Below, in pieces: positions 21,861-33,271 of a DNA stretch of 64,000 nt. Numbering within the stretch: the first letter of the stretch is position 1; every line of letters begins with the position of its first letter. Position numbers and translations under genes: made by a program. The DNA comes from Limnanthes douglasii subsp. nivea. Lineage: Eukaryota; Streptophyta; Magnoliopsida; Brassicales; Limnanthaceae. The stretch spans positions 142,458,973 through 142,522,972 of the forward strand of contig JAUPFV010000004.1 in assembly GCA_036936605.1 (NCBI GenBank), given 5' to 3'. Under the pieces are notes generated by a model. That model ran no database searches. It worked only from the letters and a program-made list of their open reading frames with translations, and had not been told where the DNA came from.

Positions 21861-22315
21861 TGATGAGTCCGAATTCAGCATGCTCCCCGGACACAGACAG
21901 ATCAGTCCAAGGCCTCCGGACCGGACAGATCGGACAGATCACATGGACCGGACAGATCACTTTGAACACTAAAACCATAGGAATGTTCGAACTATGACAA
22001 AAGTACTAAAAACCCTAAACACTTCTTGACTAAGCTACTTGCTCACCTACTTAGAGCCCATGGGTCTTTGAACATGACCCGGGTCCATTAAACATGACCC
22101 GAAAGCCCATAAGGGCCCAAACATCAGGGTATAAATACTCAACCACCTGCATTAACTATGGGTAATAAAAATTAACTGCTACCAAGCTGCTTAATTATCT
22201 CTCTACTCTCTAAACACCTAAAACACCCACACACCACCACTTAAACACCCACACACCACCATAAAACACCAGCTGAAATTACCAGCCTACCCTCAGGCGA
22301 TTATTATCCACACCA
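21861..22315 (+). repeat. 3' LTR of element A
   Basis: Aligns base for base with 12131-12580 and then has the extra CACCA (22311-22315) before the target duplication TGTAT. The TATA box TATAAATA is at 22130-22137. It differs at 11 positions from the 5' LTR, mostly transitions. Confidence 0.93.
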
Positions 22316-22643
22316 TGTATATTTAGTGATTAAGGACCAAAGTAAAGCAAACATAAGAAGTAGAGGGGTTAAATGATATACCCCAAGAACTTATCTGTAA
22401 ATAGTAAAAGAGTAGGGGGAGAAATCCACTTTAATTGTGGTAATTATGTAATTTTACTACCCACCTCATTTAATTTTAATGATCAGTCAATTATTGCTAC
22501 ACTTATTCCTCTTGTCTTTTTCTCTCTCTACAAAACACTGATTTAATTATTTACTGTCACTTCATACAAACATTTCTTAGTCAGATCCTCTCTAATGAAC
22601 ATTTCCGCTTCTGAACTTCCCTAAAGATTTTCTAAGTTCATCG
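22316..22643 (+). repeat. 5' LTR of element B, right piece
   Basis: Continues B's LTR after element A, beginning with the duplicated TGTAT. It matches 32940-33271 closely (AAGTAGAGGGGTTAAATGAT; TCTTAGTCAGATCCTCTC). It holds bases absent from the 3' LTR, lost there between AAGTAAA repeats. The end, TTCATCG, is set by the 3' LTR end TTCATCA. Confidence 0.88.
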
Positions 22644-22661
22644 GTGGTGGCGTCCGTGGGA
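22642..22661 (+). other. Primer-binding region of element B
   Basis: CGGTGGTGGCGTCCGTGGGA directly follows the LTR. The GGCGTC core resembles the TGGCG(T/A)C start of the PBS in D and F, but the site is altered. Confidence 0.45.
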
Positions 22662-22717
22662 ACAAGTGGTACCCATAATTAACGTTATAACACCTTGAAA
22701 ACAATATTTAAAAAAAT

Positions 22718-23925
22718 ATGGATACAGAAGTTCGTGAAGAGATTGAGGTGAATCCAACCAGAGATCTGATAAGTGTTGAATCTGGCGATCATCTGATGGA
22801 AAAACAAGTCACAAACGAAGAGAACGGCCCAAACCGATATGCCGGTGAGCTTCTTGAGGAGTCACTCCTGGTCGCCAGGCGTACAGAATTGTTAGAAGAC
22901 ATCGAAAGACTAAATGTAGAAAATGAAGTAGTAGTAAGCTCTAGGAAAATCAGATCTGAAGTTCGACAACAGAGAGTCGTGGCTGATCAGATCCAAGATG
23001 CTATTCAACCTAAAGAAAGGCAGCGAAGGAGAATCCATCGACATTCCAAAAGGAAAGCTAGATCGGAACAGAGATACAAGCCGTCAGTATCTAGTGACTA
23101 TACTTCCCTAAGCTCAGATGAAATATACAACTTGTTGAAAGCAAGAAATTCCGTGCAAATGAGGATCCAACTTTCTGCCTACTAGTAGGCTATAAGTTGG
23201 AGAAAGTTAAGAAGATTACACAAAACGTTTCATTCAGGTCAAAACATATATGGAGTTTTGTGAAGAAAAAATAGCATTGGCCGCCTTCCGAATGGGTCTG
23301 CTTCTAGAGGTAATGAAGGACAATGTCTCGGAGACACAAGCCTTGACATTCAGAGATTTGTTGGATCAGATAGAAAAGCGAATCTGAGTTGAAGAAACTA
23401 GAGCCTCGGAGACAGAATTAATGTCTCAATTCTATCAGAATCCGACCTTGATCATAGCTAGTACAACAACGGTAAATATCCGACCGCAATTTTCACAGCC
23501 AACTACAATTGTCCGACCACGAGCACCAGTTCAAGCAACAAGCCAAACTCCTCAACGGGCAGTACATAATCAACAATATGCACCTGCTGGACAAGCATCT
23601 CAACAATATGTCAGACCTTTGTCTAACAGATGGGTCCGACCTGCTCATTATGTTGAGTTGACCAAGTGCGTATCAACCATTTTCGAGAAAGTACGTGCAA
23701 ATGTGCATTTTCGTAAGCCTTTCTCATTGCAGACACCAAGGGAGCATAGGAAAGACAAATATTATCAATTTTTTGAGGATATCGGGCATGATACGAAAGA
23801 TTACGTGGCTTTGAAGAAAGAATTCTAGTATCTGATAGAGAATGTAAAGTAAATTGATTTTATGAAAAAGAATTTTGTAGTCGTACCAAAGCAAGAAGCT
23901 GCTTCTAAACAATAGGGTACTATGA
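22718..23925 (+). pseudogene. Gag of element B, core domain deleted
   Basis: Starts at ATG 22718 with an acidic and then Arg-rich N-terminal part (to 23185). The Retrotrans_gag core present in A and D (HLEQFKN to FxGSKE) is missing: near 23185 the sequence jumps to the part that follows it, AALAAFRMGLLLEV-like at about 23275. A Pro/Gln-rich linker and a knuckle with the last Cys changed to Tyr (YYQFFEDIGHDTKDY, about 23760) follow. TAG at 23827 and 23913 replace probable Gln codons. Confidence 0.75.
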
Positions 23926-24720
23926 TGATATCCGAAGCGGTTGATGAAGAATTTGTTGATGCATTTAATATCACTGGAGAGTATCTAGATCTGAAGCTGG
24001 GCATAAATATTGTGAACATGGTTGAAGAACCAATTGTTAGAGGAAAGTTTAGTGAATTATGTACGTTCTTTGAATCACTAACCATTTTTTGTGGGGACGC
24101 AATGACATGAATATCAAACTATTCCCAGAAGAGACACATTGTTAGTCTGGCGACACAGTTGGAAGCAGGAGCCTCATTACACCTATACAGAAACCCATCC
24201 CCGATTCTTCGCTTCGAAGATGATGACATAAGAGACGTAGCTGGTCCGCATGAGGATGCAGTGGTGATCAGAGTGGAGATAGTGAGAAATGAGATAAGAT
24301 TTTTTTTTGATTGATACAGGGAACTCAGCTAACATAATGTTTATGTCAATCTATAGCCAGATAAAGAACCCACCAACAATCTTACGATCTGATCGGACGA
24401 TAATGGGATCTACCAGAGCAACTGCAGATGTAGTCGGAGAGTTTGAAGGAATGGTACAGTTGGGCCGAGGTCCATTCAAGAAGATAGTCACAGTATGTTT
24501 TGTAGTGGTGGATGCTCCCACATGATACAATGTCATGTTCGGAAGGTCCAAGTTGTCTAAGATGCATGTTGTCCCATCTACTGTTCATTAATATTTGAAG
24601 TATGTGGTAGGTAGCAATCTAGGAACGGTTAGAAATAGTCAAAAGATGGCAAGGGAATGTTACAAAGCAGGACTGGCACCCAAGCAGGTGAAGGGGTTTG
24701 AGTCAAAAAAAGAATAGCAA
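23926..24720 (+). pseudogene. Aspartic protease of element B
   Basis: A linker with LTIFCGDAMT precedes the active site LIDTGNSANIMF (DTG intact, about 24313) and VVGEFEGMVQLGRGPFKK. A TGA interrupts VDAPT-YNVMFGRS near 24525, and TAG near 24716 sits in the PRO-RT linker at the position of A's 14701 stop. Confidence 0.75.
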
Positions 24721-24764
24721 TCAGGGGGTGGCTCCCGCGGATTCCAATCTTGTTGATGATCTGA

Positions 24765-25800
24765 GGGAGTCCCCCGGGTTTATGGTCCCCGATGAGGGTT
24801 TTGAGGATCATGTATTTTTTCCCCGGTAAAAGTCTCAAGATTGGTACAAGGCTATCCCCGGAGGTAAAAGAAAGTTTACTCAAATTTATTTCTTTAAAAT
24901 TAAATTTGTTTTCTTGGTGCACAGAAGATGTAGCAGGGGTCCCAACAGATATCATCTGTCATAGGTTAGCAATACGGAACAGTGTTCGTTCGATTATCCA
25001 GAAGATAATATATTTTTCTCAAGAGAAATATGAAGCGATAATGGTAGAAGTGGAAAATTTGACAAAAGTGGGCCACTTTGCAAATCCTAATACCCTTTAT
25101 GGATGGCCAACCCAATCTTACTAAATAAGAAAAACTGCAAGTAGAAAATGTGTGTGGACTTTACTGATTTGAACACGGCCTGCCCCAAAGATCCTTTCCC
25201 CGTCCCCATAATTGATCAATTGGTCGACTCGACATCCAAAAATCGTTAAATATCCTTTATGGATGCTTATGTTGGGTACAATCAAATCAAATCCAGATGG
25301 ACCCAAGGGACCAATAGAGTACAACTATTATCACTCGAAGGGGTCTGCACTGCTACAAGGTGATGCAGTTTGGATTAAAGAACGTTGGGGCAACATATTA
25401 GCACCTAGTGAACAAAGCTTGTGAGAGTCATATTGGTAGAAATGTGGAGGTAAACATCGATGACATGTTAGTTAAGAGCCTCAGAGATGAGGATCATTTA
25501 GCCGACTTGGAAAAAACGTTTGCCAATTTAACCAAGATAAATTTAAAGTTGAACCCAGAGAAGTACACGTTCGGGGTAAGATCCGGAAAATTCTTAGGTT
25601 ACATAGTTAGCGACTAGGGAATTGAAGTTAATCCAGTACATCTAAATGCTCTGTGTACTATAGAACCACCAAGAACAATCAAATAGGTGCAAATCCTAAC
25701 CAGAAGGTTGGCAGCACTAAACAGATTCATATCAAGGTACTGAGAAAAGAAAATTGCTTCGACTAGACACAAGAATACTCAGATGCCTTTAATCACATAA
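24765..25800 (+). pseudogene. Reverse transcriptase of element B
   Basis: After the linker DDLRESPGF, the fragments in order are DVAGVPTDIICHRLAIR, a VDFTDLN-like block split by frameshifts, and EVNIDDMLVKSL. The usual YIDD box reads NIDD here, so the Tyr is changed. LKLNPEKYTFGVRSGKFLGYIVSD follows. There are many frame changes between 25080 and 25410 and stops at 25615 and 25684. Confidence 0.75.
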
Positions 25801-26493
25801 GAAACACCTCTCCTCCCCAGAAATCTTGACAAAGCCACATCCGGGGGAAAAGTTGTTCATTTATTTTGCAGTGTCAGATTTTGCGGTAAGTGCAGTCTTA
25901 CTCCAAGAAGAATCAAGCGTTCTGAAGCCGGTCTACTATCTGAGTAAGAGTCTTTTGAAAGCAGTACCTCAAGTTAGAAAAGCTAGCACTCACATTAGTA
26001 ACATCTGCGCGAAAAATGAGGCCTTACTTTCAGGCTCATTCAATTGTGGTACCAACATCTTTTTCCGCTGAAGAACAAGCTACAAAGTGCTGATGTATCA
26101 GGAAGAATGATAAAGTGGTTGGTAGAACTTGGGGACTTCGATATTAAATTTGAACCGTGGACTGCTATCAAAGCACAAACACTAGCCGACTTCATAATTA
26201 AATTTCATTCTAATCGGAATGAAATGGTATTGAAAAAGAAAAATCTGGCCCGGAGTGGATAATCCGAACAATGAGGGATCAAGCTCATCTAGTTGTGGTA
26301 CAGGAATACAGTTGACATCCCAGGAAGAAATTGTGATGTATCAAGCTATCTGACTCGGGTTTAAAGCATCAAACAATGAAGCAGAGTATGAAGCAGCTTT
26401 GGTCGGCTTAAGACTTGCAAAAGTTTGCGGAGCCAAAAGAGTCAAGTTGATAAGTAATTCACAATTCCTAGTGAACCATGGCTATGGGCGATC

Positions 26494-26829
26494 TAATGTA
26501 GCCCAGAAAGTCCAAACAAAAGCCTTTGTTATTTTATTATATATTATTCAAATATCTTATGTATTTAAATCAAATCTAATTATATTAAGATTTGATTTTA
26601 TTTGATTTTAAAATATTTATTTTATTTCTTTGTATTATAATTTAAGGTTTTGAGAAGCTCTTATATAAAGCCTCATATGCCTTAAGTTATTTGAAGTTTT
26701 TGGAATAATATATTTTTTATCTCTGAAAATTTCAATCTTTGTTACCCTTAGATTAGGGTTTCATCATGTTACCCTTGAATTAGGGTTTCATCTATCGTTG
26801 CTTTTTCTTCTATTTCCGCCACGTCATCA
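26494..26829 (+). repeat. 5' LTR of TRIM-like element
   Basis: Starts TAATGTAGCCC (ancestral TGATGTAGCCC, as in the second LTR) and ends CATCA. It contains GCTCTTATATAAAGCCTC, a TATA box near 26661, and two GTTACCCTT...AGGGTTTCATC units. Confidence 0.85.
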
Positions 26830-27326
26830 GTTTGGAATCAGAGCCTCAGTTCCTGCTATGGGGAAGCATGTTTCTAAAGCCTGACTATTCTGATTTAAGG
26901 TTTAAAGAGGAGAATAACACACATGGTCATGAAGATCGTTTGAGTATGAGGGGACATACCAACCGTTTCAATGACGATCGTATTGACCGGTTACTGGAGG
27001 AGTTTAAATAGGCTACCAATCGTCGAATCAAGATAAAAATTGCTTATCGAGATGCTGTCTCATGCTATGAAAAAGTTTTCAAAACCATTTTTTTCATCAA
27101 CTGGACATGGGATGTTGTCTTCAGGTTTTCAATTTTTTTTAATCAACCGGATGGATTTAATGTGACTTCGAATAATGAACACTCGAGAAGAATTTATCTT
27201 ATTCCGATAAGGTCAGCAATTATAATTCCCAATATAACGATTGAATAAAATAGAATAAATAATGTGGGTTCTTGATGGTGATGGTGCTGTGAATTCGAGG
27301 ACGAATTCTTGTCAACCAGGAGAGGA

Positions 27327-27670
27327 TGATGTAGCCCAGAAAGTCCAACAAAAGCCTTTTTTTTATTTTTTTTATATTTTATTCAAATATCTTATGAATT
27401 TAAATCAAATCTAATTATATTAAGATTTGATTTTATTTGATTTTATTTGATTTTAAAATATTTATTTTATTTCTTTGTATTATAATTTAAGGTTTTGAGA
27501 AGCTCTTATATAAAGCCTCATATGCCTTAAGTTATTTTAAGTTTTTGAAATAATATATTTTTATCTCTGAAAATTTCAGTCTTTGTTACCCTTATATTAG
27601 GGTTTCATCATGTTACCCTTGAATTCGGGTTTCATCTATCGCTGCTTCTTCTTCAATTTCCGCCGCATCA
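27327..27670 (+). repeat. 3' LTR of TRIM-like element
   Basis: Starts TGATGTAGCCCAG and ends GCCGCATCA, followed by the target duplication CGATC. It is slightly longer than its partner because of homopolymer and ATTTGATTTT copy-number differences. Confidence 0.85.
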
Positions 27671-27902
27671 CGATCAGAAGCAGGAAAAGATCATTTAGTA
27701 AAAGACTTGGGGGTTTGGAAGACTTTAACCTTAGATTTTTAGGAGGTCAGATTCGAACATGTTCATAGCGTAGGGAATTCAGTGGCTGATTCTTTAGCCA
27801 AGGCATCTTACTAAGAGGAGTACCCAAAGATAGTTGTCGAATAAATTCTATTAATTGTTAAGGAATACAAATCGGTTGAAGGAGGGATCGAGTCCTTTCA
27901 AA

Positions 27903-29013
27903 TCTCTACAAAAATGTATTGTATAAGAAATCTTTTAGTCGGCCTTTACTTCATTGTTTGGGGCGAGACGAGTCACAACTGATACTTTCAGAGCTGCATG
28001 ATGGGGAAGGGACAATGCACTGCGGTTATAAGACATTGATACAGAGAGTACTTCTCGTTGGTTATTATTGGCCGACCATCTCGTTGTACATGAAGGACTT
28101 AATACAAAAATGCGACACTTGCCAACGATTTACTAATTCGATCCATACACCCGGTGTTCCCCTTGAGTCAATATCAGAGTATCTGCCATTTGACCGATGG
28201 GGTATCGATCTAGTCAGACCATTCTCGATGGCTTCAGGAGGTCGTCAAACGATCATTGTTGCGGTAGAATACTTCTCCAAGTGGGTAGAGGCCGAGCCGT
28301 TAGCAGGAACAAGAGAAAAGGATGTGATTAGGTTTATCATTTCCAATATTTGTTGTTGTTTTAGGGTACCAAAGAAAATTACAATGGATAATGGCTCGCA
28401 GTTCGATAATAATGAGATGAAATCTTTTTGCGCATCCAAAAAAATGCATCAATGCTTCTCGGCACCCTTCCACCCTCAAGCGAATATCCAGGTCAAAGTA
28501 ACTAATCGGACAATCTTAGATGGGCTGAGGAAGAATCTAGAGGGTAAGAATTACCTGCAAGAAGTTTTATGGGCTTACAGGACCAATCTTCGTACGGCAA
28601 CGCATGAATCGCCCTTCGCACTTTTTTATGGAATGGACGGGGTAGTACCATCGGAAACTATATTCCCATCTTACAGGTTGAGTGAATACTCCAAGGAAGC
28701 AAATGATATAGGGAAGCGTACCAAGTTGGATCTAGTATAAGAAAAGAGAAGAAGGGCACAGTTAAACTCTTTACACTATCAGACTCTAATGAGGAGCCGG
28801 TATGCATCAAAAGTCCGAAAAAGAGAATTCGAGGTTGGGGATAAAGTTTTAAGGAAAGTCTTCCTTCATACAAAATAAAATAGGTTGGGAAAGTTAACCC
28901 CAAATTGGGAGGGTCCGTAGAAAAATCCGGGGACGTACAGAAGAAAAGATAAATAAGGAAGAGATCTTCCCCACCCTTGGAACATTGAGCACCTCAAAAT
29001 TTACATAGAGTAA
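27903..29013 (+). pseudogene. Integrase of element B
   Basis: Open over 27919-28740: zinc site (LHDGEGTMHC, CDTCQRF), IDLVRPFSMASGG and MDNGSQFDNNE. The third catalytic residue is lost: the motif reads IQVKVTN where A has GQVEVAN (Glu to Lys). A four-codon gap occurs near LEGKNYLQE. After a TAA at 28738 the C-terminal module continues with breaks to EHLKIYIE, ending at 29013. It cannot be active. Confidence 0.85.
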
Positions 29014-29062
29014 ACGTGTAAATATGTAAATATTTTCTTTACCAGTTTATGTAAGTATCGGT

Positions 29063-29108
29063 GGCATACTCTTTCCTGCCGTAGTGGCGTAGGAAGGTTT
29101 TATTGAGG
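29063..29108 (+). promoter_or_regulatory. Conserved post-integrase hairpin, element B
   Basis: GGCATACTCTTTCCTGCC, loop GTAGT, GGCGTAGGAAGG, then TTTTATTGAGG, 50 bp after the pol stop. TTCCT pairs with AGGAA and GCC with GGC, with a two-base bulge. Confidence 0.6.
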
Positions 29109-29619
29109 TGTCATAATAGCCGACTCGTATAAAAAATTCCATTGCCTTCTTAAAATGATTCGTAGAAAGTTTATCTTTTTGAATTCAAAACATACTCCAA
29201 AAAATTTCGAACAAGAAAGTTCATATTTTTAACTCAAAACATACTCCAAAAAAGTTTGGACAATAAAGTTCATCTTTTCAAACTCAAAACACACCCAAAC
29301 AAGTTTGGACAATAAAATTCATTTTTTTGAATTCAAAACACTCTCCAAAGAAGTTTGGACCAGATTTCATCCTTTTGAATTAGAAGATAACAAGAAAACT
29401 GAGTCAAGAAATGAATGTTTTAGGTTAAACATTACTTAGAATTGTTCGAGTCATCTGTTAACTAAGGAAATTTTTGTCCGATAAGAATTTTTTTAGGGTG
29501 AACATAAAGAACTACATCATAAATCCTCACAGCAGAAGGTTAATTTTACATAACAAAAGTTTTAACAGGTTATGGATACAAACAATTAACAAAATAGAAA
29601 TAGAAATATTCAATGCCAA

Positions 29620-32390
29620 CTAGTCGGATGCGGAGGTTTCTTTGCTTCCTTCCGGGAAAATAGATTCCAAGGATGAACTTTCTGAGTCATTGCTGGACTT
29701 CAAGTATTTTGTGGAAACGCCCGTAGAGCGATGCCTTTCAATGACTCGTAGCCAAAGGCTGCCTAAATTTAGATTCAGAAACTTCTCATGCATCTCCAAC
29801 ACCGTAGCGGACCTCATATTAGCATCTCTTTATTCAAGGCAAGTGACAATAACAGTTGTGTATGCATCAAGTCTTTTTTTCTGCTCTGCTTCAAATATTT
29901 TTTCTCCGCCGACAGCTTCTCAATATCCTCTACAGCTCTCTGAAAGTAGACTTTAGTCTTCGTACAAGACTTGGTAAGACGATCAACCAAAGTATTCTGC
30001 TTGATGTCTCTGTAAATAAATCGTTCCCGTTCATCATCGAATTTCTTCCTCTCATCTGAAAGTGCAGTCTCCAAAGAAGTAATTTTAGACAAATGTTCAC
30101 TGGAAGTCTCATTTTCTTTGGAAAGCTCATCTTCGACAATTTTCAGTTGGGATGCTAGTTCTGTCTTCTTGGCGAGCTCATCTGTCAACTCTTTTACTTT
30201 CTGCTTCAGTTCAGTCGCCTTGGAGGTCAATATATCCACTTGGGATGATATTTTCTATTTTTTGGCAAACTCATGTGTCAAGTCTTTAACCTTTTGTTTC
30301 AATTCAGCCGCTGCAGATGTCAGCGTTTTTACCTCATCCCTTCTTTAAAGGATTTATCTCTTATAGCGATCCTTGCGGTTGGCTTTCCGTTCGAGGAGGG
30401 CAGCAGCACAGAGCAATTTGTTTGTCTCATTAGCAACATATTCCTTCTCATAAACGTCAAAAAAAGCTGAGTCATGGGAGGAATATTCTCCTTCTTTGAA
30501 GTTCTCTTCTTGTGGTTGTCTTTTCTGAAGAAAACATTCCCCTTGGAGTCCGAGTCGACTATGATAACATTTTTAATGAGAGGCAAGTTTGGGCAGGTGG
30601 TATTGTCACTTTACCCTTCACTGTTAACCACCTTCTTTTGTTTCTCTTCAGCAGTAAGTCTCTTTAGTATCACAGCCCCAACTCTACCATGTGGTCTTAC
30701 TTCAATGGAGTTACCAACATCTTTCAATTCTTTTTCTTGAGTGTTGGTTAGAGGATTGATCTGAGGGCCCACTGGATCTTCTTGATAAACTTCCGACGGC
30801 CTTTCCTCATGAGTTTCATCTTGATGATCCCACTGGATCCACATTCCTTGTTCGTCGGGACCTCCTTAGATCCCAACTCGTTGCTCCTCGGGACTTCCCT
30901 GGATTCCAATTCTCTGGTCCTCGTGAGCGTCATCTTCCGACCCTGCATCATCTTCGGTTCCCTCACCACCTTTCTCAAGTTTTTCCGCATCCTGGTGAGT
31001 CGGAGCCCGAGCTTGGGTACAAAGATAAATAGTGTTATCCAAGCACTCTAGACGTTTGAGGATGGAATCATTTGGATGAGGCACCATCAGATCAAATATG
31101 GATATTTTCTCTCCAAGGTCATACCTCCAGAGGTTGCTCTTTACGAAGTTCATCGGTAGAAAACTTTGATGGAACTTATGGTCCCAATGCTTGCCCTCTA
31201 AGATGCTCAGCTTCTCCAAGATATCTTTGGCGATCTTGGCACGACGCTTAAAGGGTTTAACAATTCCCTTCATAGCTGTTAAAAAATGTTAGGACTATCT
31301 GACTATAACCAGTAAAATAGATGAATATATAAGGATACCTACCCTGCCCGGACCATTTTAGAGTCAACCGATGGGAAAGGTCATCGGAATCCTTAAAGAC
31401 AGTCTCCCATAATCCGGATATGAAGATAAATTGTTGTTTAAATTTCTTATCAGCCTCTAAGAAATATTTGATGACTTTGAACTGCCTTGCAAAACCAAGG
31501 GTAATGAGAATTCTTAGTCACACCTGAGATTGAGATAAGCTGTTCCATAGAAAAGGCTATATCGGAGAGTCTGGAAGCCATGATGCAGGCCATGACCGTG
31601 TACCACATGTTGGCGCCAGCTTGAGAAGGACAAAGTCCGATAAGATGAAAATATTCGACCGGAGCAGGGTAAAAGGGGTAGACGAAGTCCCCAGTTCATG
31701 ATCGTCCTCTATGTTTGAGGGCAAGTTTATTGTGCGTTTCCTTTTCTTTTTATCTTTATTCACTAAGGAAGTCTTCCCACTCCGAGAGGGTAGATCAGTG
31801 ACAGCCTCTGTGGCTTGGTGCAGACGGTCCGGGGGGAGGTATTGTAGTAGGGACCGCTTGTAAAGGCTGCACCTCAACCACCACCATATCTAGATGTTTT
31901 AACCGGACACTTCGCATTGAAGGCTTCCTGGGACTCACTTTTGGAGTCATTTGCGGTGACCCTTTTGGAGTCACTTGGGGAGTTGCAACAGAGGGGGAGA
32001 TTTTGACTCGAATAAATTTTACTGGTGGGTCTGGGGACCTTTTCCTTTTAATGTGTTCCTTTATATGCGTATTAGTTGGTTTTCCTTTTTTATCACCCAT
32101 GATTATGAAGGGAGAAGTCTTGGAAGGAAGATTAGACGTCGAAGGGTCAACCTTGTTATCACTAAAAAAAGCTCGACCCGGGGGCTCAATAACAAGATTG
32201 AAGGAGCGCTCTCGGATAGGAGACCAATTGTCACGAAAGTTTGATTCCCAAATTTCTGCAAGTGTGGGATACCCTCTTCCACCGGAAGGTCTGAGAGCAG
32301 CAATCTGATTTGAGATATTAAACCACCTCCAAAGCTTATACCGTTCGAGGTTGACAAACTCTTTAGGCCTAAAAGTGGAAAGCGCAAATT
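29620..32390 (-). pseudogene. Antisense ORF of element B (Transposase_28-like, spliced)
   Basis: Same organisation as in A. The N-terminal part (32390-31800) is Lys/Ser/Pro-rich. The Transposase_28-like domain (about 31700-31350) is broken; one readable stretch aligns with the QLSPNGWYTLM and ASRLSGIPLPMEE region of A. A GT-AG intron of 67 bp (31342-31276) lies at the conserved place. Next come WDHKFHQSFLP and FVKSNLWR, then a Glu/Lys-rich part and a heptad coiled coil (30239-29880). The C-terminal block (EMHEKFLNLNLGSLW) is in the -1 frame from 29817. No ATG equivalent to A's is visible. Confidence 0.7.
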
Positions 32391-32487
32391 TAGAGTTGAA
32401 GACTTTCTCTCTCTAGAACAGGCGCTCTCGATTTAAAGTTAGACAGAAATTAAAAAGCGTAAACCTATACTCAGAAAAGAAAGCAAG

Positions 32488-32495
32488 TATTTATA
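32488..32495 (-). promoter_or_regulatory. Possible TATA box of antisense ORF, element B
   Basis: TATAAATA on the minus strand lies about 100 bp before the first readable codons of the antisense ORF (near 32390), the same spacing as in A and C. Confidence 0.4.
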
Positions 32496-32875
32496 TTAAA
32501 TGAAGAGATAAGGTGAAAGGTTAAAAGGAGTTTCGACACGCTTCCCCTGTTGCAAACCACTTTGAACGAGGCGTTAGCAAGTTAGGGTAAGGGCGCGACA
32601 CGTGGCCAGAAGTGACCTCACCGTCTAAAAAATCTCTGACTGGATAACGGTTAAACAGAAGCACGCGAGTTCAAATAAAATTATTACTTAGGTGAGGTCA
32701 TCATGACCAAGGGTGAGGTCATCATTTCCATGGGGTTTTGATCCAAATAATCTGTAGAGCAGCACCTAAGAAATTTTTAGGAGAGGCATTACCAAAGAAG
32801 GCATCCGATCCGAGGAGGTCATAAAATCTGAACAAGTTCAAAGAATAAGTGCAGTCCTCACTCAGATATCTTCAT

Positions 32876-33271
32876 GAGGACTAGGAGGCTACTGATAAGG
32901 GCAGAAAAAAATATAGGTGATCACTAGGTAAATTATGCCAAGTAAAGCAAACATTAGAAGTAGAGGGGTTAAATGATATACCTCAAGAACTTATCTGTAA
33001 ATAGTAAAAGAGTGGGGTGAGAAATCCACTTCAATTGTGGTAATTATGTAATTTTACTACCTTCCTCATGTACTATACAAAGAACATGTTTTTGGGAAAA
33101 TGGCCAATGATTAGTCAATTATTTCCATATTTATTCCTTTTGTCTTTTTCTCTCTCTACAAAACATTGATTTTATTATTTACAGTCACTTCAAACAAACA
33201 TTTCTTAGTCAGATCCTCTCCAACGAACATTTCTGCTTCTGAACTTCCCTAAGGATTTTCTGAGTTCATCA
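32876..33271 (+). repeat. PPT and 3' LTR of element B
   Basis: The polypurine tract GAGGACTAGGAGGCTAC (32876-32892) precedes the LTR TGATAAGG at 32893, which ends TTCATCA at 33271. Compared with the 5' LTR it lacks about 37 bases between two AAGTAAA repeats (near 32938) and has about 25 extra bases near 33075-33105. Confidence 0.88.

Larger units (their letters stand above)
12131..22315 (+). mobile_element. Ty3/gypsy (Tat) element A, youngest in the window
   Basis: LTRs lie at 12131-12580 and 21861-22315 and are flanked by the 5-bp duplication TGTAT (12126-12130 and 22316-22320). I count 11 substitutions over 450 aligned LTR bases (97.6% identity). With the commonly used grass rate of 1.3e-8 per site per year this is roughly one million years; the rate is borrowed. 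Gag-pol is one frame from the LTR edge to 17991, broken only by TAG at 13351, 14701 and 15793. The leader, PBS and gag start are deleted at the 5' LTR edge. The antisense ORF is 21426-18486. Confidence 0.92.
26494..27670 (+). mobile_element. TRIM-like non-autonomous LTR element inside element B
   Basis: Two similar LTRs (26494-26829 and 27327-27670) enclose about 500 bp with no gag-pol frame. The LTRs are flanked by the perfect duplication CGATC (26489-26493 and 27671-27675). An initiator-Met tRNA PBS (TTTGGAATCAGAGCC, from 26831) and a polypurine tract (CCAGGAGAGGA, up to 27326) are present, so it could be mobilised in trans. The internal GAATTCGAGGACGAATTC at about 27292 resembles the end of chromovirus-type elements, a weak hint of the parent. 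Confidence 0.85.
25801..27902 (+). pseudogene. Dual RNase H of element B, split by TRIM-like insertion
   Basis: The first RNase H has SAVLLQEESSVLKPVYYLSK (25830-25960). The second has KASNNEAEYEAALVGL (near 26360) and LISNSQFL, where A has LLSDSQL, so the catalytic Asp is Asn. The insertion 26494-27670 interrupts it inside the segment aligning with A's GQSEAKKEQL; the coding resumes at 27671 (about to 27902). Stops and frameshifts are frequent. Confidence 0.75.
12063..33271 (+). mobile_element. Ty3/gypsy (Tat) element B, carrying two nested insertions
   Basis: The 5' LTR starts TGATAAGAGG at 12063 and is cut at 12130 by element A; it resumes at 22316 and ends near 22643. The 3' LTR is 32893-33271. 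Between them are gag, PRO, RT, dual RNH and INT on the plus strand (22718-29013), a conserved hairpin, and the antisense ORF on the minus strand (32390-29620). A TRIM-like element sits inside the second RNase H. Target duplication: ATATT/ATATG. All reading frames are broken. Confidence 0.88.

Noticed and set aside
26400..27700. Two LTR-like repeats as a tandem duplication within element B
   Set aside because: The ends have PBS, PPT and a 5-bp target duplication, so an inserted LTR element explains them better.
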